Positions 1 through 10,895 of a stretch of 64,000 nucleotides of DNA are shown in pieces (within the stretch, counting starts at the first letter, position 1; the number at the start of each line of letters is the position of its first letter). The notes beneath the pieces were generated by a model. That model worked only from the letters and a program-made list of their open reading frames with translations. It was not told the DNA's origin and searched no databases. The position numbers were made by a program, and so were the translations under genes. The DNA comes from Diploptera punctata (lineage: Eukaryota; Arthropoda; Insecta; Blattodea; Blaberidae), in NCBI GenBank assembly GCA_030220185.1, contig JASPKZ010005705.1:114501-178500 (forward strand), in the 5' to 3' direction.

Positions 1-637
1 ACTATACTGTAATATTACATATTACCTACCTCGTGTGGGAAGTAAAACCACTGCCCTTTATATATTTTACCTACAATGCATATGCAAATATATATCCAAA
101 ATAGTGTTAATATACATTATACGAAACAAGTCATGCCTTTTAAATTAACTGAACTTTATTTGAAACGATATAAAAAAAATCGTACTTGCCGCCATTTTAT
201 GTCTGATTGGTGTCACGGCCTGCTGTAGACTCAACTAAATTATTTTCGGTATTTACCGTATAAACATTGCCCACACTGTTAAAGTTAGCCAGTTGTTTAT
301 CATCATCATCTGCATTCATGGATTAGGTCTGTTGGCCCGTTCCGACTTCAGCCAATCTCTTTCTAGGTCTGCCCACATCTCGGGTGCCTTTAGGTTTGTA
401 TTTTGTTATTTGATTTGGGTTGTTTATAATGAACGCAAACATGTCCAACAAATATGTTATTATTTTACTATTATTTATTATTCTGAACACACCATCGCGC
501 AAAAAATAATGTACAACGCACGTCTGTGAAGTGTTTTACAGAATCTCGGAAGTTAAAAACCTCACTATCGCTCGGTTTTTAATCATATCGTCGGTTCTGT
601 AAAAACCACTTCCCAACCTCACATTGTAATATACCAC
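1..637 (+). repeat. R650 repeat, copy A (cut by window start)
   Basis: This sequence recurs at 23804-24300 (minus), 50083-50711 (plus) and 51700-52344 (plus). Shared landmarks are the block reading ACCACTGCCCTTTA near the left, the phrase GGTGTCACGGCCTGCTGTAG in the middle, and a right end reading CTTCCCAACCTC followed by GTAATATA. The left and right ends share an inverted GGGAAGT block, so imperfect terminal inverted repeats are possible. No coding frame is visible. This copy is interrupted at 301-418 by a LINE tail. The class is unknown; a nonautonomous DNA element or a solo LTR are both open. Confidence 0.7.
301..418 (-). mobile_element. LINE-2 3' end inserted in R650 copy A
   Basis: A 118-bp insert flanked by the 9-bp direct repeat GTTGTTTAT (292-300 and 419-427). 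Read on the minus strand it resembles the end of LINE-2 copies near 33650 and 51300, with a GGAACGGGCCAACAGACCTAA-like stretch followed by a short GAT-repeat tail. Other R650 copies lack it. It is a very short, 5'-truncated, target-primed insertion. Confidence 0.6.
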
Positions 638-667
638 TTGATGATAACAAAGTCTCTATCAGTAGGC

Positions 668-985
668 TCAGGGTGTGGTCTCGGGGTAGCGTGCTACCTT
701 GTCACGCAGCGGGCCCGGGTTCGATCCCCGGTCGGGGCAGTTTTTCTGGGTGAGGTTTTTATCGGGGTTTTTTCTCACCTGTAAGACAAATGTCAGGAAA
801 ACTTTAAGGCACAAACGGTCCCCGAAATCATATGGCCAACATTATCATCCTTATCATCATCATCATCATCATTCTTCACCGGTGTGGAAAGCAACGGGAA
901 GCTACCACACCTACAATTCCCTAGTAAAGCTGCAATCATAGCATTTGGACCTGCCTTAGGGCAGAATTACTATGGATGGATGGAT
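668..985 (+). mobile_element. SINE-A, tail type I
   Basis: A tRNA-derived head with a B box reading GGTTCGATCCCCGG at about 718-731, preceded by an A-box-like TGGTCTCGGGGTAGCGTG. The body reads GTAAGACAAATGTCAGG, then comes the type I tail with GGTGTGGAAAGCAACGGGAAG and a terminal (ATGG)n. It is flanked downstream by a CA/TA microsatellite. Confidence 0.85.
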
Positions 986-1041
986 ATATATATATATATT
1001 CTCCATTATTACTATATATCGCGAGAACTCGGTCTTCACTG

Positions 1042-1135
<94 letters not shown>
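1042..1135. repeat. (CA)n followed by (TA)n microsatellite
   Basis: About 60 bp of perfect CA dinucleotides run straight into about 32 bp of TA. Apparent reading frames across it are low-complexity artefacts. Confidence 0.98.
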
Positions 1136-1139
<4 letters not shown>

Positions 1140-2203
1140 GGAGAATTCCTATGACATATCGGTACGTTGTTGGCAAAATTGTTCCAACATTATATTCACG
1201 TTAAGATCAAGAGGCATGCAATCTAATATATATATTTTTTACTTGTGCAATGATTGTCTTCTTCTTCTTCTTACAAGTATTAAACCTTATTGGTTCGTTC
1301 CAGCTCCAAGTATCATAGCTGCTGTATCCATCTATTTTTCCTCTTCTCGGTTGATAGTTCAGACTTTTCCAAGGCAATCTGTTGGTATCCATTCTTCTCC
1401 TATACTATTTTATTTTATCTGTCAGACTGAATATTTGTAGATTTGGAGCTTGTCAGTAATTATAATTTCGCCCTGATTGCGTTACGAGCGCAGCGCAGAA
1501 CTCTCCTGGTGATGGGGCTGCTATCTTACCGCTTCCAGGACTGCGGGAGTTGATTCGAGCCATCTTCTGTATATAGACGTATTTCCTTCTCCACGGATCT
1601 TGAGCTATGTCCGCCCATGAGAAGCCGCCATATTTAAAAATGTTCTGCTTAGTATGACCTGTTTCTTCATCCATTGCATTTAGCATTCTTCTTTCTATAG
1701 TTTTTCATTTATAGTTTCGCCTATTAACGGGCTGAACGAGCTGCTTGAAGAGGACGTCATGTACACTTTCCCTCCTTTGACAGAAAAGTGGTGTTTCGTG
1801 ATTAGTATAATCAGTCAGGTTCCATGGAGGATAATAAACTATCAGTTCATAGGAGAAATCATATTTATTATAAAAAAAATATATTGCTGCAAAGCTTTTA
1901 AATTGTAATAAAATACATTAATTTTAAATTAACTTTTGTTTGCTATTATTGAAGATAAATCTTTATATTTTGTTTTTACATTCACATTATTAAAACATTA
2001 AGTCCAAAATAAATAATTTCAATAAATAATATTTTTCACTAAATGCTTACTTCTGTCAGTAGGACCACCTTAATTCTTAAATTTGTAAAAGTAACATATT
2101 GAAAATATGTTTAAGAAAACGTTGAATAGAACTCATGATATATTTTACTTTCCCCTACGATAATATTGCCTTTGTTCACTTGATCAATTATTTGGAGATC
2201 CAT
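1136..2203. other. Intergenic, no gene recognised
   Basis: There is no convincing coding frame. A short stretch at 1275-1320 (TATTGGTTCG, GCTCCAAGTATC) resembles 42970-43000, which leads into a LINE-1 fragment, so some of this is probably eroded LINE. The rest is AT-rich and unassigned. Confidence 0.4.
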
Positions 2204-2205
2204 GC

Positions 2206-2206
2206 A

Positions 2207-2258
<52 letters not shown>

Positions 2259-2285
2259 GTTAACTAACTAACTAACTAACTAACT
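2206..2285. repeat. (TTA)n followed by (AACT)n
   Basis: A TTA trinucleotide array runs into five AACT units. The AACT part is the simple-repeat 3' tail, on the opposite strand, of the adjacent minus-strand LINE-1 fragment. Confidence 0.95.
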
Positions 2286-2985
2286 CAATGTCAGTAGCGA
2301 TCCCGTAGGTTCATGACCACAAGGATGTAAGCTCTCTATACATTCATAATCTAAGCTAATGTTTTCCAATCATCCCCTGTATAACATATTTTTCTCAAAT
2401 CATTATTAATGTTATTCTCCCACTTCATTCTTGGTCCACCTACTGGGCGCTTTCCCTCTGGTTTTCCTGCACGGGTTACCACGTCCCTCTTCTTTTCCCC
2501 ATTGTGCCACATGTCCTGCCATATCAATATACCCTTCTTATTACATATGGTTTCCCATAAAAATCAAGCAGCTCACTTTTATCTAGTCTTCTCAATTCGC
2601 TTGTCTTTTCATCTCTCTTTGGTCCAAAAAAAAAAATTCTTAACGTAAGAACTTTATTCTCAAATACTCGTAATCGTTTCTCCTCCCTTAAAGTAAGAGC
2701 CCCTATTTCACATCTATATCATATAACTGAGAGAATAACACATTTATACATTTTCAGTTTAATTTTTTTTAGAGAAGTTGAGATGAAAAGAGTCCATGTA
2801 ATGCATAATAGCATGCATTTTCAGAATTGAGCTTATGTCTAATTTATTTGTGCACCTCATTCCTCTTTGCAATTATTATTCCTAGGTATTTGAATTCAGA
2901 AACTTCTTCAAAATATTCCTCATTTGTCATTAACTGTCCATTTCCATAAACAAATATTTTATTCGGACAGGTTTATAGTCGGGGA
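2286..2985 (-). mobile_element. LINE-1 3' fragment
   Basis: The minus strand matches the family seen at 8649, 22878, 24455, 31404, 42958, 56545 and 60865. Recognisable parts are the block that encodes GKRPVGRPRMRWEN in better copies and the upstream F-ENKVLR-IFGPKRD region. It is broken by stops and indels. It represents the C-terminal part of a non-LTR reverse transcriptase polyprotein plus a short 3' UTR. Confidence 0.7.
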
Positions 2986-4300
2986 TATGTTTGATTATAT
3001 GTGTCCAGGATAAGGTACATGGCCAATTGTTGCACCGGACTAGTTGGGTTCAGGTTTACGGGAACAAGGATTTATATCTCGGGAATCCGTGAGAAAGGAT
3101 ATTCACTGGGGATAGATAGTAGACTCGGTGTGTATGTCTTGAAATTGACGTTCCACTTTTATTGGCAGTTTGACTTACATTTGCTGTATTTGACGACGAC
3201 TTGACACGAAGGCTGATGGTGGCCGGAAACGTATATTTGTTATACGTGTTTAAATAATTATTCCAACTTCAAGGTTTGAGTCAAACAAATGTGATATCAC
3301 TTATTATAGTTGCTTTAAATTATAGTATAATTATAGGGTCATATTTATAACACTAAAAATGGGCTCTGAATGATAGCGCCGAAACTCAGACAAAGCGATG
3401 TGCCGTCTCTACTGGCACTCGCGTTAGTAACTTAATTTTTACTTATTAAAATCGATGTGCCTCTTCTACGGGCACACTCGCTACTGACTTTAATTTTCGC
3501 TAAGGATGAATATTTATTTTCTCTGAGTGGGCCGGCATCTGTCCCTTCCACCAAAAGTCTTAGCGTCTCACAAAACAGTTCATATATTACGACAATTTTG
3601 ATTTGTAACTTATATCTTGAGGGCGTTGTCGGGGGTGTTAAACTTAAGCGATTGTGGCCTTATCCCCTCACTTTAAATTAGTTGCATCCTAATATCAAAT
3701 TTTTCAGGGTTGTCCATATGAGAGTAATATTTGCATTAGGGCGGATTTCGTCTGTCGGCATCTACCTTATGCCGCCAAAGAAGACACCTGCTGTTAGCGC
3801 ACGTTCTAGTTAAATTAGTTTGTGATGGTTTTTTTGTAGCTTACCTAGGAAAACCCGGTCGCTTGTTCGCTTATTGTAAGTAGTTTTTTGGATTTGGCTA
3901 TAGTATTTGCAAGTGAATAATAGTGCAGTCTTGTAAGTCTCTTCTACAAAGGAAACTGCAAACTTTTTCTCCATTGTATAAGGTCTTACCATCCCATTGT
4001 ATCATGTTTACTGGTGTGGTTCACCACAATAGCAAAGGTTCCGGTCTATGACCGAGCGCTAATCACTTGGTACTAGTGTTTTATTTATTGCATATGAAAT
4101 TGTTTTATGGTAGGTTATATCATTTTGATTTTGTTACCAATGAATTCCTATTTTAATTCCATTTCATTTGAATATAAATATGCCCTACTTCTGATAATAA
4201 TTACAAGTTAATAAATTATTCACCCTTAATAAAAGTCCTTATTTTTCTGTGTAAAGGAGGCTGAGTGAATGACTGGGTGTATTATTAACAAATTTTATTA
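2986..4300. other. Intergenic, no gene recognised
   Basis: No supported coding region. A small internal duplication is visible: the phrase CGATGTGCC followed by a CTAC-GGCA-ACTCGC block appears at about 3397 and again at about 3453. The remainder is AT-rich single-copy-like sequence. Confidence 0.4.
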
Positions 4301-4304
4301 GGAA

Positions 4305-4425
4305 TGTTTTCTGACAAGAAATTAAACTACTCCTCAAAGTAGTTACCATCAGATTCTATGATCTTGATTCATCCTACAGCACAGATGACAGACGGTAGAG
4401 CGAGTTTTAATTTACGGATTGTAGA
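4305..4425 (-). pseudogene. Possible mariner-type transposase C-terminal remnant
   Basis: Minus-strand translation gives a stretch ending IKIIESDGNYFEE, which resembles the extreme C-terminus of mariner-family transposases. An in-frame stop precedes it and the catalytic DDD part is absent. The match is short, so the call is tentative. Confidence 0.3.
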
Positions 4426-4904
4426 TAAACCCTCCCTCCTAGTGATTGAATTAAGCTGATCTTTTTAGAGTATCTTTCTCACATATTCCAATGGCATGTA
4501 CCGAGTTTAGTTGTGAACCCCCCCCCCAATACTAGAGCAATTTTTAAATTTTCATTCCAGCCCCAATTCCTAAAGCTGGCTATAGACTTAGATAAATGTA
4601 TCGCGATACCGTGTCATGAGACTTGTCTCAGCCTCCGGAGATATATCGCATGGTCTCATATTGTCTCGGTACAGATCGCGGTATCTCGGCGCCGATGGGA
4701 GACCTTGTCGTCTACTACAGTAGATACAATCGGTGAAGATTTTCATTAAATGTAGGAACAATTATAAATATTGATAAAATTCCATTCCATTCATAATTTT
4801 CAATCAAACACTCCTTCGGATTTATTACTTTAATCATATTATTAAAATTATTTTCTGGACTTCCGCGATGTCCAGAAGTCCAGATTAAAAAAATACTTTT
4901 TTTT

Positions 4905-5252
4905 CAATGGCATCACGTTGTAATTTCGACATTCTGGTATTCTCTCCTGGCATGACGTTATTGTACCCACATCTGAAGTTGGTGCGTCTGGAAGATGGAG
5001 TTACGCTGCCCCGATGATATATAAGTGGTGACGATGGTGATGATGCGCTAGGAAACGCCTTAATCCTAAACTTAATGAATATGCTAATGATGATAATGAT
5101 GGCCAGATGATGTTCGGGGACCGTTTGGGCCTTAAAGTTTATTGACAATTGTCTTACAGGTGAGAAAAACCCCCAGAATTGTCCCGACCGGGGATCGAAC
5201 CCAGTTCCGCTGCGTGATAAGGTAGTACACTACTTCGAGACCACATCCGTGG
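4905..5252 (-). mobile_element. SINE-A, tail type II
   Basis: The minus strand carries the SINE-A tRNA-like head (B box near 5190-5205) and the shared body with the GTAAGACAATTGTCAA block. It then has a tail different from type I, containing GGCAGCGTAACTCCATCTTC and ATGCCAGGAGAGAATACC. The tail matches 17795-18115 and 61595-61950. Confidence 0.8.
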
Positions 5253-5321
5253 ACAGATTTTGAAATTAGGAAAATTATGAAAGTTGAAAGAAATGTTTTA
5301 CAGACAATTGAAGAGAAATAA

Positions 5322-5457
5322 TTAAGGTAATCTGGACACCTTAAGAGGACGACATCTCGTAGAATCCCTAATAAGACCTTTGAGTGGAAAATAGATAAGA
5401 AAAGAAGAAAGGGAAGACCTAAAGAAGGTTGGATGGACAGTATGAAAAACGTATGAG
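5322..5457 (+). mobile_element. LINE C-terminal fragment
   Basis: One open stretch reads SGHLKRTTSRRIPNK, then KRRKGRPKEGWMDSMKN, then a stop. The GH-L-R, RIP-K and KGRP--GW-D spacing is typical of the C-terminal region after the reverse transcriptase domain in non-LTR elements. No upstream RT remains. Confidence 0.6.
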
Positions 5458-5579
5458 TGGACTGGGCCTTATTATGTACATTATGAGGATGTTCAACACC
5501 ACTACAACTGGAAAAGGTGAATTTCTTGAGAATGACGGAAAACTACTGTATTGTGGATGAATTCCGAAATAAAAAGAAA

Positions 5580-6345
5580 AAATATATTTATTCACTGAGA
5601 ATTTTCCTCATCATTGCGGGGTTTCTCCAATCAATCTTTATAATTAACATAAGCTTTTAAAAAATGCATAAATGACTACGGATTTATAGATTATCAGTTC
5701 GTAATACATGTTCACAAATTTCCTATAATTAAAGTTCTCCATCGTTCTCTATCCTCTGTACCTTGATCCGTTATACCAAATTTCCTCACTGAATGTTATT
5801 CTTCCAGGTTGTTCTTGGTTTTTCTTTTCTGCTCCTTCATTCAATTTCCATGTATGGACAGCCTTTGGTAGTTTTCAATTCTGCATTCTTTTTACGTGTC
5901 CATACCATATTAGCCTTCTGTGTTCAATCTCGTCCATTATATTTCTTTCTACATTCATCCATTTTCTAATTTCTGTATTTCTAATTTATTCCAGTCGAGA
6001 TTTTCTGGCAGCTCTTCTCCAAAAAAATCCATTTCAACTGCAGTAATTCTGTTGTTATATTGTATCACTGTTCAAACTTCCGATCCATATAAAATTATAC
6101 TATTTAGCATGGACTTATAAATTAGTTGTTTTGTTCTGTTAAAAATGTTTTTACTCCATAACAGAGTATAACATTGCTATGGGTTTTCTTCCATTGTTGA
6201 TCCTTTTGCTATTTATTTATTTATTTGATGTTCCATCTTTCACTCTAATTGAGCTCCAATAACAGAAACTATCGCTATTCTTTATCTTTACCCCATCAAT
6301 ACACTATTCATCTGGGTCATTTGTTAAATATTCTGCTTTTTTATT
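5580..6345 (-). mobile_element. LINE fragment (RT C-terminal region)
   Basis: Minus-strand translation gives EHRRLIWYGHVKRMQN, a stop, then KLPKAVHTWKLNEG and QPGRITFSEEIW. This is the W-GHV-RM and GR block of a non-LTR retrotransposon. The palm-domain piece at 6785-6935 is probably the upstream part of the same copy, separated by the Penelope-like sequence at 6346-6770. Confidence 0.6.
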
Positions 6346-6770
6346 TAATTTTTACAGGGAAATTTTAAAAACAAGAGTGAAAGAACATCTTAGAAATGTC
6401 AAAAAAGGGTGAAGTGGACAAGTCAGCAGTAGCGGCCCACGCTTGGTCTGAAAAACATTTAATTGGCACAAAAGATAGCCTAAGCAAACACACAGATAAA
6501 CTGAAAGAACCCACGGTTTGGGAAAAAAATCCACATTAAAAAAAACAAGAAAGAATAACTCATGAATTTCGAAACTTCCGCAAATTTTGATTCAGAGGTT
6601 CATTAGTCCAACGATAGAAGGAAGATGCAAACCGCCAAGAAACGACATAACACCGGTCGATGAGAGGCTGCTGAAGATGGAGATATAGCTCCGAAACTGC
6701 AGTCTAGAAGATTAAAGGATATGAGGTTAGGCAATAAAAATATTAATTTAATTCTTTTTTTTGTCGATTT
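6346..6770 (+). mobile_element. Penelope-like GIY-YIG endonuclease remnant
   Basis: Plus-strand translation gives KTRVKEHLRNVKKG, a one-base frameshift, then EVDKSAVAAHAWSEKH. The R-KEH-RN and DKSAVA-HAW blocks are typical of the GIY-YIG endonuclease domain at the end of Penelope-like and related retroelement proteins. About 110 bp past the stop lies a hammerhead-like core (6671-6704), then CTAGAAG. The domain is truncated at its N-terminus and dead. Confidence 0.6.
6671..6704 (+). other. Hammerhead-ribozyme-like core
   Basis: The order of parts is CTGAAGA (6671-6677), a 4-bp stem GGAG/CTCC around an ATATAG loop, GAAA (6693-6696), the palindromic hexamer CTGCAG (6697-6702), then TC. The cleavage triplet would be GTC at 6702-6704. 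It differs from a canonical core in having one extra base between CUGANGA and stem II. Activity is not shown by sequence. Confidence 0.4.
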
Positions 6771-6784
6771 TCAAACCCCATTTC

Positions 6785-6935
6785 TGATATATTGTTGAAA
6801 ACTGATTATACATATAATTTACATCTTCTCCATCCTGCGTTATAATTATCCGATCATCGACAAAAATAAGTGATGCCGATATCTTCTTTCTGTTAATTCT
6901 AGTCCCATTCTTGTACATTTACGTGACCATTGCCA
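6785..6935 (-). mobile_element. LINE reverse transcriptase palm fragment
   Basis: Minus-strand translation gives KKISASLIFVDDRIIITQDGED and then NYMYNQFSTIYQKWG. FVDD corresponds to the reverse transcriptase (F/Y)xDD motif and the flanking pattern is that of non-LTR elements. It was probably continuous with 5580-6345 before the Penelope-like insertion. Confidence 0.6.
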
Positions 6936-7197
6936 AATAAAAATAAAATCAATTGAAAAAATTAAAGAACAACCTCAACAGTTTAATTCGTTTGGAACTC
7001 GGTAAAACTGGAGATTAGTCTGAAGCGAGCGCTGAATTTTTGCGACGCAATTCCAATATTTAACGTGTACGTAATGTAAATACTGCATTTGTATTATAAA
7101 ATATTTTAGCGGTTACGTATATCAAATGTTTATCCCGGATGTAATTTGAGAGGGGAAGTGAGGAGAGGAGAGGCTCTTATCTGCTGATAACTGTAAG

Positions 7198-7271
7198 ATG
7201 AGTAAATCCTTTACAAAACGAGAAGCTGCCAACATACTTGTGGTAACCAAGCCGAAAAAAACTGCTAGAAG
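7198..7271 (+). CDS. Candidate orphan first coding exon
   Basis: An ATG opens a 24-codon frame beginning MSKSFTKREAANILVV and ending KKTARR, directly followed by a textbook donor (AG|GTGAGT) at 7272. I do not recognise the peptide. No continuing exon was found nearby and the family is unknown. It could be the first exon of a host gene, the 5' exon of a transposon gene, or chance. The surroundings (6940-7870) show no other feature. Confidence 0.25.
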
Positions 7272-7876
7272 GTGAGTGAAACCATTCCTACGGGCGGACT
7301 TGTCTAATTATAGGCGTAGAGCATGTGGTAATTCTTCTGTTAATATTGTTAGACATTCTTCCTATGCAAGTCATCGTTCATTTTTTGTAATTGTTAAGTT
7401 TTAACCAATATTTGTGACGTATGAAGCTCTCGCAACAAAAACCTGGTGTAAGTAAGCGATCAATTTAATCTAATGGATCCAATTTTTTTTCAGTGTCTGT
7501 ACCCTACGTATATCAAAGATTTTTCACGTCGCCCAAAACTCCTAAAGTAGGTATAATTTTACAGTTACAATGCTATTAGATGGTTATTTTACAAGATTAC
7601 ATTACATATTTGTGCAAGTATTAGGATGTTACATTGGTATCTTTGAGTGTCGTGGTTCATATTTTTGAAACCACTGTTTTTACCATTATTATAACCATAT
7701 TTTGTTTATACTTTATTTTATTGGTAATTTACTAGAATATGCCAGTCGTTTATGTTCAATGGTAATGTGACATAACTAATAATAAACTAGGACATATTGG
7801 CGTGGATAATGTTTTGTTGAATCTTTAAATTTAGGAGTGATCAAAATTGCTATTTTCAGTTGGCTTAAGTCAATGT

Positions 7877-8250
7877 AGGGGGCACACTGTAGCGTAGTGG
7901 TTATGGCAATACGTTACAAGCTGGAAGGTCGAGAATTCGAATCCCGGTGGGGTCAGGATTTTTAAACTGACCCAAACCTTCTGGTGAAACTATAACTCTG
8001 GGGTGGACTCTGCCTCTAACGTGCTTGTTCTTGGGGTAAAGGAGGCCATCGCACAGGGCTGACATCAAGTACCGATTGTCTAGAAAAAGTGGGAGCCTTA
8101 ATGTAACCTCATACTACCTCAAGGGCCTTGTAAGGCCTGTAGTTGGAAAACTTTAACTTTTTACCTTTTTTAAGTAAATGTAAATGGGTATTTGCATGTT
8201 AAAGCAAAAACAAAGAAAGAAAGAAAGAAAGAAATAAATAAATAAAAAAT
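7877..8250 (+). mobile_element. SINE-D (tRNA-derived) with GAAA/AAAT tail
   Basis: The head has an A-box-like TAGCGTAGTGGTTATGGC and a B box within GAATTCGAATCCCGG. The body includes GGCCATCGCACAGGGC and GGGCCTTGTAAGGCCTG. The end runs into (AAAG)n and (AAAT)n. It shares little with SINE-A, -B or -C beyond the promoter boxes and appears once in full here. Confidence 0.75.
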
Positions 8251-8500
8251 AAGAAATGTAAAAAAAATAGAAATGACGTATTTCAATAATTTAATCTTTT
8301 ATTTTCTAATCCATTCAAACTCAAACTTTCTGGTAAAAACATAAACATTAAAATTTCATGCAAAATCCAAAATTTAAGAAACCTTGGATCTTCAAAAGAC
8401 AACATTTTTTAGCTTTAAATGTGTTTCTTAATTTTAATTTACCAAATAATTAATTTAAATAGTAGGAGGAATGTGAGTAAGGAAATACAATCCTGGCCTG

Positions 8501-8504
<4 letters not shown>

Positions 8505-8549
<45 letters not shown>
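8505..8549. repeat. (AAT)n microsatellite
   Basis: About 45 bp of near-perfect AAT, just upstream of a LINE-1 fragment. Confidence 0.95.
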
Positions 8550-8553
<4 letters not shown>

Positions 8554-8648
8554 TTAATGGCTCTCTTTAACATCAGGATGATTGGCGTAGGGATTGAAAG
8601 ATGGACATGTTAGGTTTGAAAATAATTGCTTAGGGCCCTTTTTAAGCA

Positions 8649-8862
8649 TGGAAGCTTCTTGTAGGAAAATCAGAGGGAAAACGCCCAGTTGGTATACCAA
8701 GAATGAGATAGGAGAATAACATTAACTATGATTTGAGGGAAGTAGATTATACAGGAGATGATTGGAAAACGTGGGCTCAGGATAGGGATGTATGGAGAGC
8801 TTATATCCGCGCGGCCATGAACCTACGGGTTCGATAGTGCCAGTGAGTTGGTTAGTTAGGGC
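8649..8862 (+). mobile_element. LINE-1 3' end
   Basis: Recognisable by the DNA block GGAAAACGCCCAGTTGGTA and AACATTAACTATGATTTGAG. It continues into GCGGCCATGAACCTACGGG, TTCGATAGTGCCAGTGAG and a short GTTA tail. It is 5' truncated and not translatable throughout. Confidence 0.7.
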
Positions 8863-8984
8863 CCTTTTTACTTCAGGCTTAAGCGCAAAAAAAACAGCGA
8901 CATATTTTGGATTCAATAAATGACATTATTTGCTAAAAACAGTCGGTGGACTACATGCTGTTTATTAATCTACTCTGTAGCCTA

Positions 8985-9239
8985 GTAATAAAATGTATCA
9001 TGCTTTGGTATAGAGTCACGGGACCATGTAATGGAACAAGCTCCATATGGTAAGAATTTCTCATGGAATTTCAACCAGTATGGGATCGGTGCCCACTCAG
9101 CATCGTGAGGAATTTGGGTAGCTATAATAAGTAGCGGCTGTAGCTTGAGAAAACTAGCTATAACGCCTGGGGACTCGACATGGTGACCATATGTCCTACA
9201 GTGGTTGAAGATCTTCAACCTTTCCAAATGGGACATGTG
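8985..9239 (+). mobile_element. SINE-B, left part (split by a transposon)
   Basis: It matches the SINE-B body seen at 13990-14300 and 35335-35576, with blocks for TATGGGATCGGTGCCCACTC, AATTTGGGTAGCTATAATA and CGCCTGGGGACTCGACATGG. It ends abruptly at the left terminal repeat of the transposon; the remaining SINE sequence resumes at 10834. Confidence 0.7.
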
Positions 9240-10833
9240 GCGAGTGTACAACCAGAGTGAACTAAGCGACATATTGTTAATTTTTCAGTATAAGATAATT
9301 AAGTTTGAAACCTCACCATAGCGTAACCGCAAAAGATAATGACCTGAAACTTTAAAAGGCAAATGTTTTGTGTTTTCTAAATGACAGAAAATACACGTGA
9401 CCAATATATTCCACTTTGATATGTATGAAAATAGTGGTTACTTTTGCTACAGCAATCACATAGTTCAGTTTGGCTGAATGAAGTACTGCATATCTTTGAT
9501 AATAGTTCACTTTAGTTGAACACACTCTGATCTTTTAGTGATTATCAGGGATGCAATAAATCAAAATTCACTATAAATAATAATTATATTTTTTTAAATA
9601 TTTTTCATCATATTTTGTTATCTTCTAGTATAGTTTGTACATATTTTATTAGTAATATTGTTTCCAGTGAATTCATAAACATAGCTTTTTTACATACACG
9701 AACATTCTCAGAACCCACATGCAAATAATATTCTCTTGACTAGACTTTCCGACTGTCTTTCCCCTTTCTTTTACGTTTAATTGCAACTACTTTAACAGAT
9801 TTTGCTAGTATGGCTGTTTGTGTTTCCCAGGAAGAATTGCTAAAGAACGTATCAAAATTATTTTTCCGCTGTTCAAAAGTAATTTTGTCTCCACATTTCC
9901 AGCGACAGTTGCAGTCAAAGTCCTCGCAAACAATTTTTTTAGGAAATTTTAATCCACGGGTATTCGTATATGCTTTTCCTGAATTTCGCTTCTTTTTTCG
10001 AATGTTCTTTTTCCATATTTCAGGCTTTGCTTTCCTATGTTTTTTTATGATTGGTGAATTACTATCGTAGCTATCAAATGGGGCGAATCCGAAAATAAAT
10101 TAAAAAAAAAATATTGTTAGAAAATTAGTATTATGTGGAAATATTATTACAATATAAATAATTAATGTATATAATGCTATAAATTATTTAAAATAAGTAT
10201 TAGCCCCGAGTAATTTCTTTTCGTGCGAATATACACTATTTCTCGGTCGGAATATAACATCATTAAATTCGACCATAGTGAACTATGTAGAAGGCGGGTT
10301 AGAGTTTTTTAGTCACTGATACATACGAAGAGGGGAATGCATAGCTGATATTGCTTCTAACAGATGACAGCATTGTATGAGGCAAGGAAAATAATCCATG
10401 TGACATAGTTCACTATGCTTGATCACAATTTTATGAATTCACATAACCTATAATCAAAATTTATTTATTAATAATCTATTATATTTCTTTAGAAATGATG
10501 TTTTACTTACCCCCCTCAGCATCAGAAAAGTAATCTTCATCAAAGAATGATGAAAAGTCCGACGGACTGATTATATCTTTACCACTATCCATTTTTTTAC
10601 ATGGTACTATATACACAACAAGGGACTTTCCCATGCACTTGGTTCACTCTCCTTGACCACAGATATCTCCAATAGTAGTCTGACAGAATGAAATTTACCG
10701 CTAGCGTTTCCATGAGTCAATAATTTGTTTATTAAATGCAATGGTTTGCAGTACATTAAAAGCATGTACATATGGCGCGAAGATTGGCAATTTTTAAAAA
10801 ATGGCGCTTTGTTCACTCTGGTTGTACACTCGC
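9240..10833. mobile_element. DNA transposon with inverted ends, 1594 bp
   Basis: The first 23 bases (9240-9262, beginning GCGAGTGTACAACC) are the perfect reverse complement of the last 23 (10811-10833). Similarity continues inward as AAGCG-CAT to about 34 bp with two mismatches. CATGTG directly flanks both ends (9234-9239 and 10834-10839) as a probable 6-bp target duplication, and the flanks rejoin into an uninterrupted SINE-B. Subterminal palindromes built on ATAGTTCACTAT recur at about 10272 and 10403. It encodes a broken two-exon gene on the minus strand and no recognisable catalytic domain, so it is nonautonomous now. Confidence 0.8.
9608..10592 (-). pseudogene. Broken N-terminal gene of a cysteine-rich transposon family
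   Basis: Read on the minus strand, exon 1 (10592-10511) starts MDSGKDIISPSDFSSFF and ends in a good donor, G|GTAAGT, in phase 1. Exon 2 (10089-9608) resumes in the matching phase as GFAPFDSYDS. It runs through PEIWKKNIRKKKRNSGKAY and a cysteine block (C-EDFD-C-N-C-RWK-C), then YYLHVGSENVRVCK and MFMNSLETI. This layout resembles the N-terminal half of large insect proteins that end in a DUF7869-type domain; that assignment is from memory of the family. The acceptor before exon 2 reads CG instead of AG, and an in-frame TAG lies at 9742-9740. The C-terminal domain is absent. Confidence 0.55.
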
Positions 10834-10895
10834 CATGTGGATGAGAGACTGACAGCCGGATAGTAGGTCACGTATCTTCTACGCCTGTCAAGCCA
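10834..10895 (+). mobile_element. SINE-B, right part
   Basis: Continues the SINE-B interrupted at 9239, with AGTAGGTCACG, then TTCTACGCCTGTCAAGCCA matching the family end GGCCTTCTAGGCCTGTCGCGCC. Confidence 0.65.

Noticed and set aside
699..941. Reading frame beginning MSRSGPGFDPRSGQFFW, also at 20351, 21195 and 61258
   Set aside because: It is the chance translation of the SINE-A head and body, which explains why it recurs. It is not a protein family.
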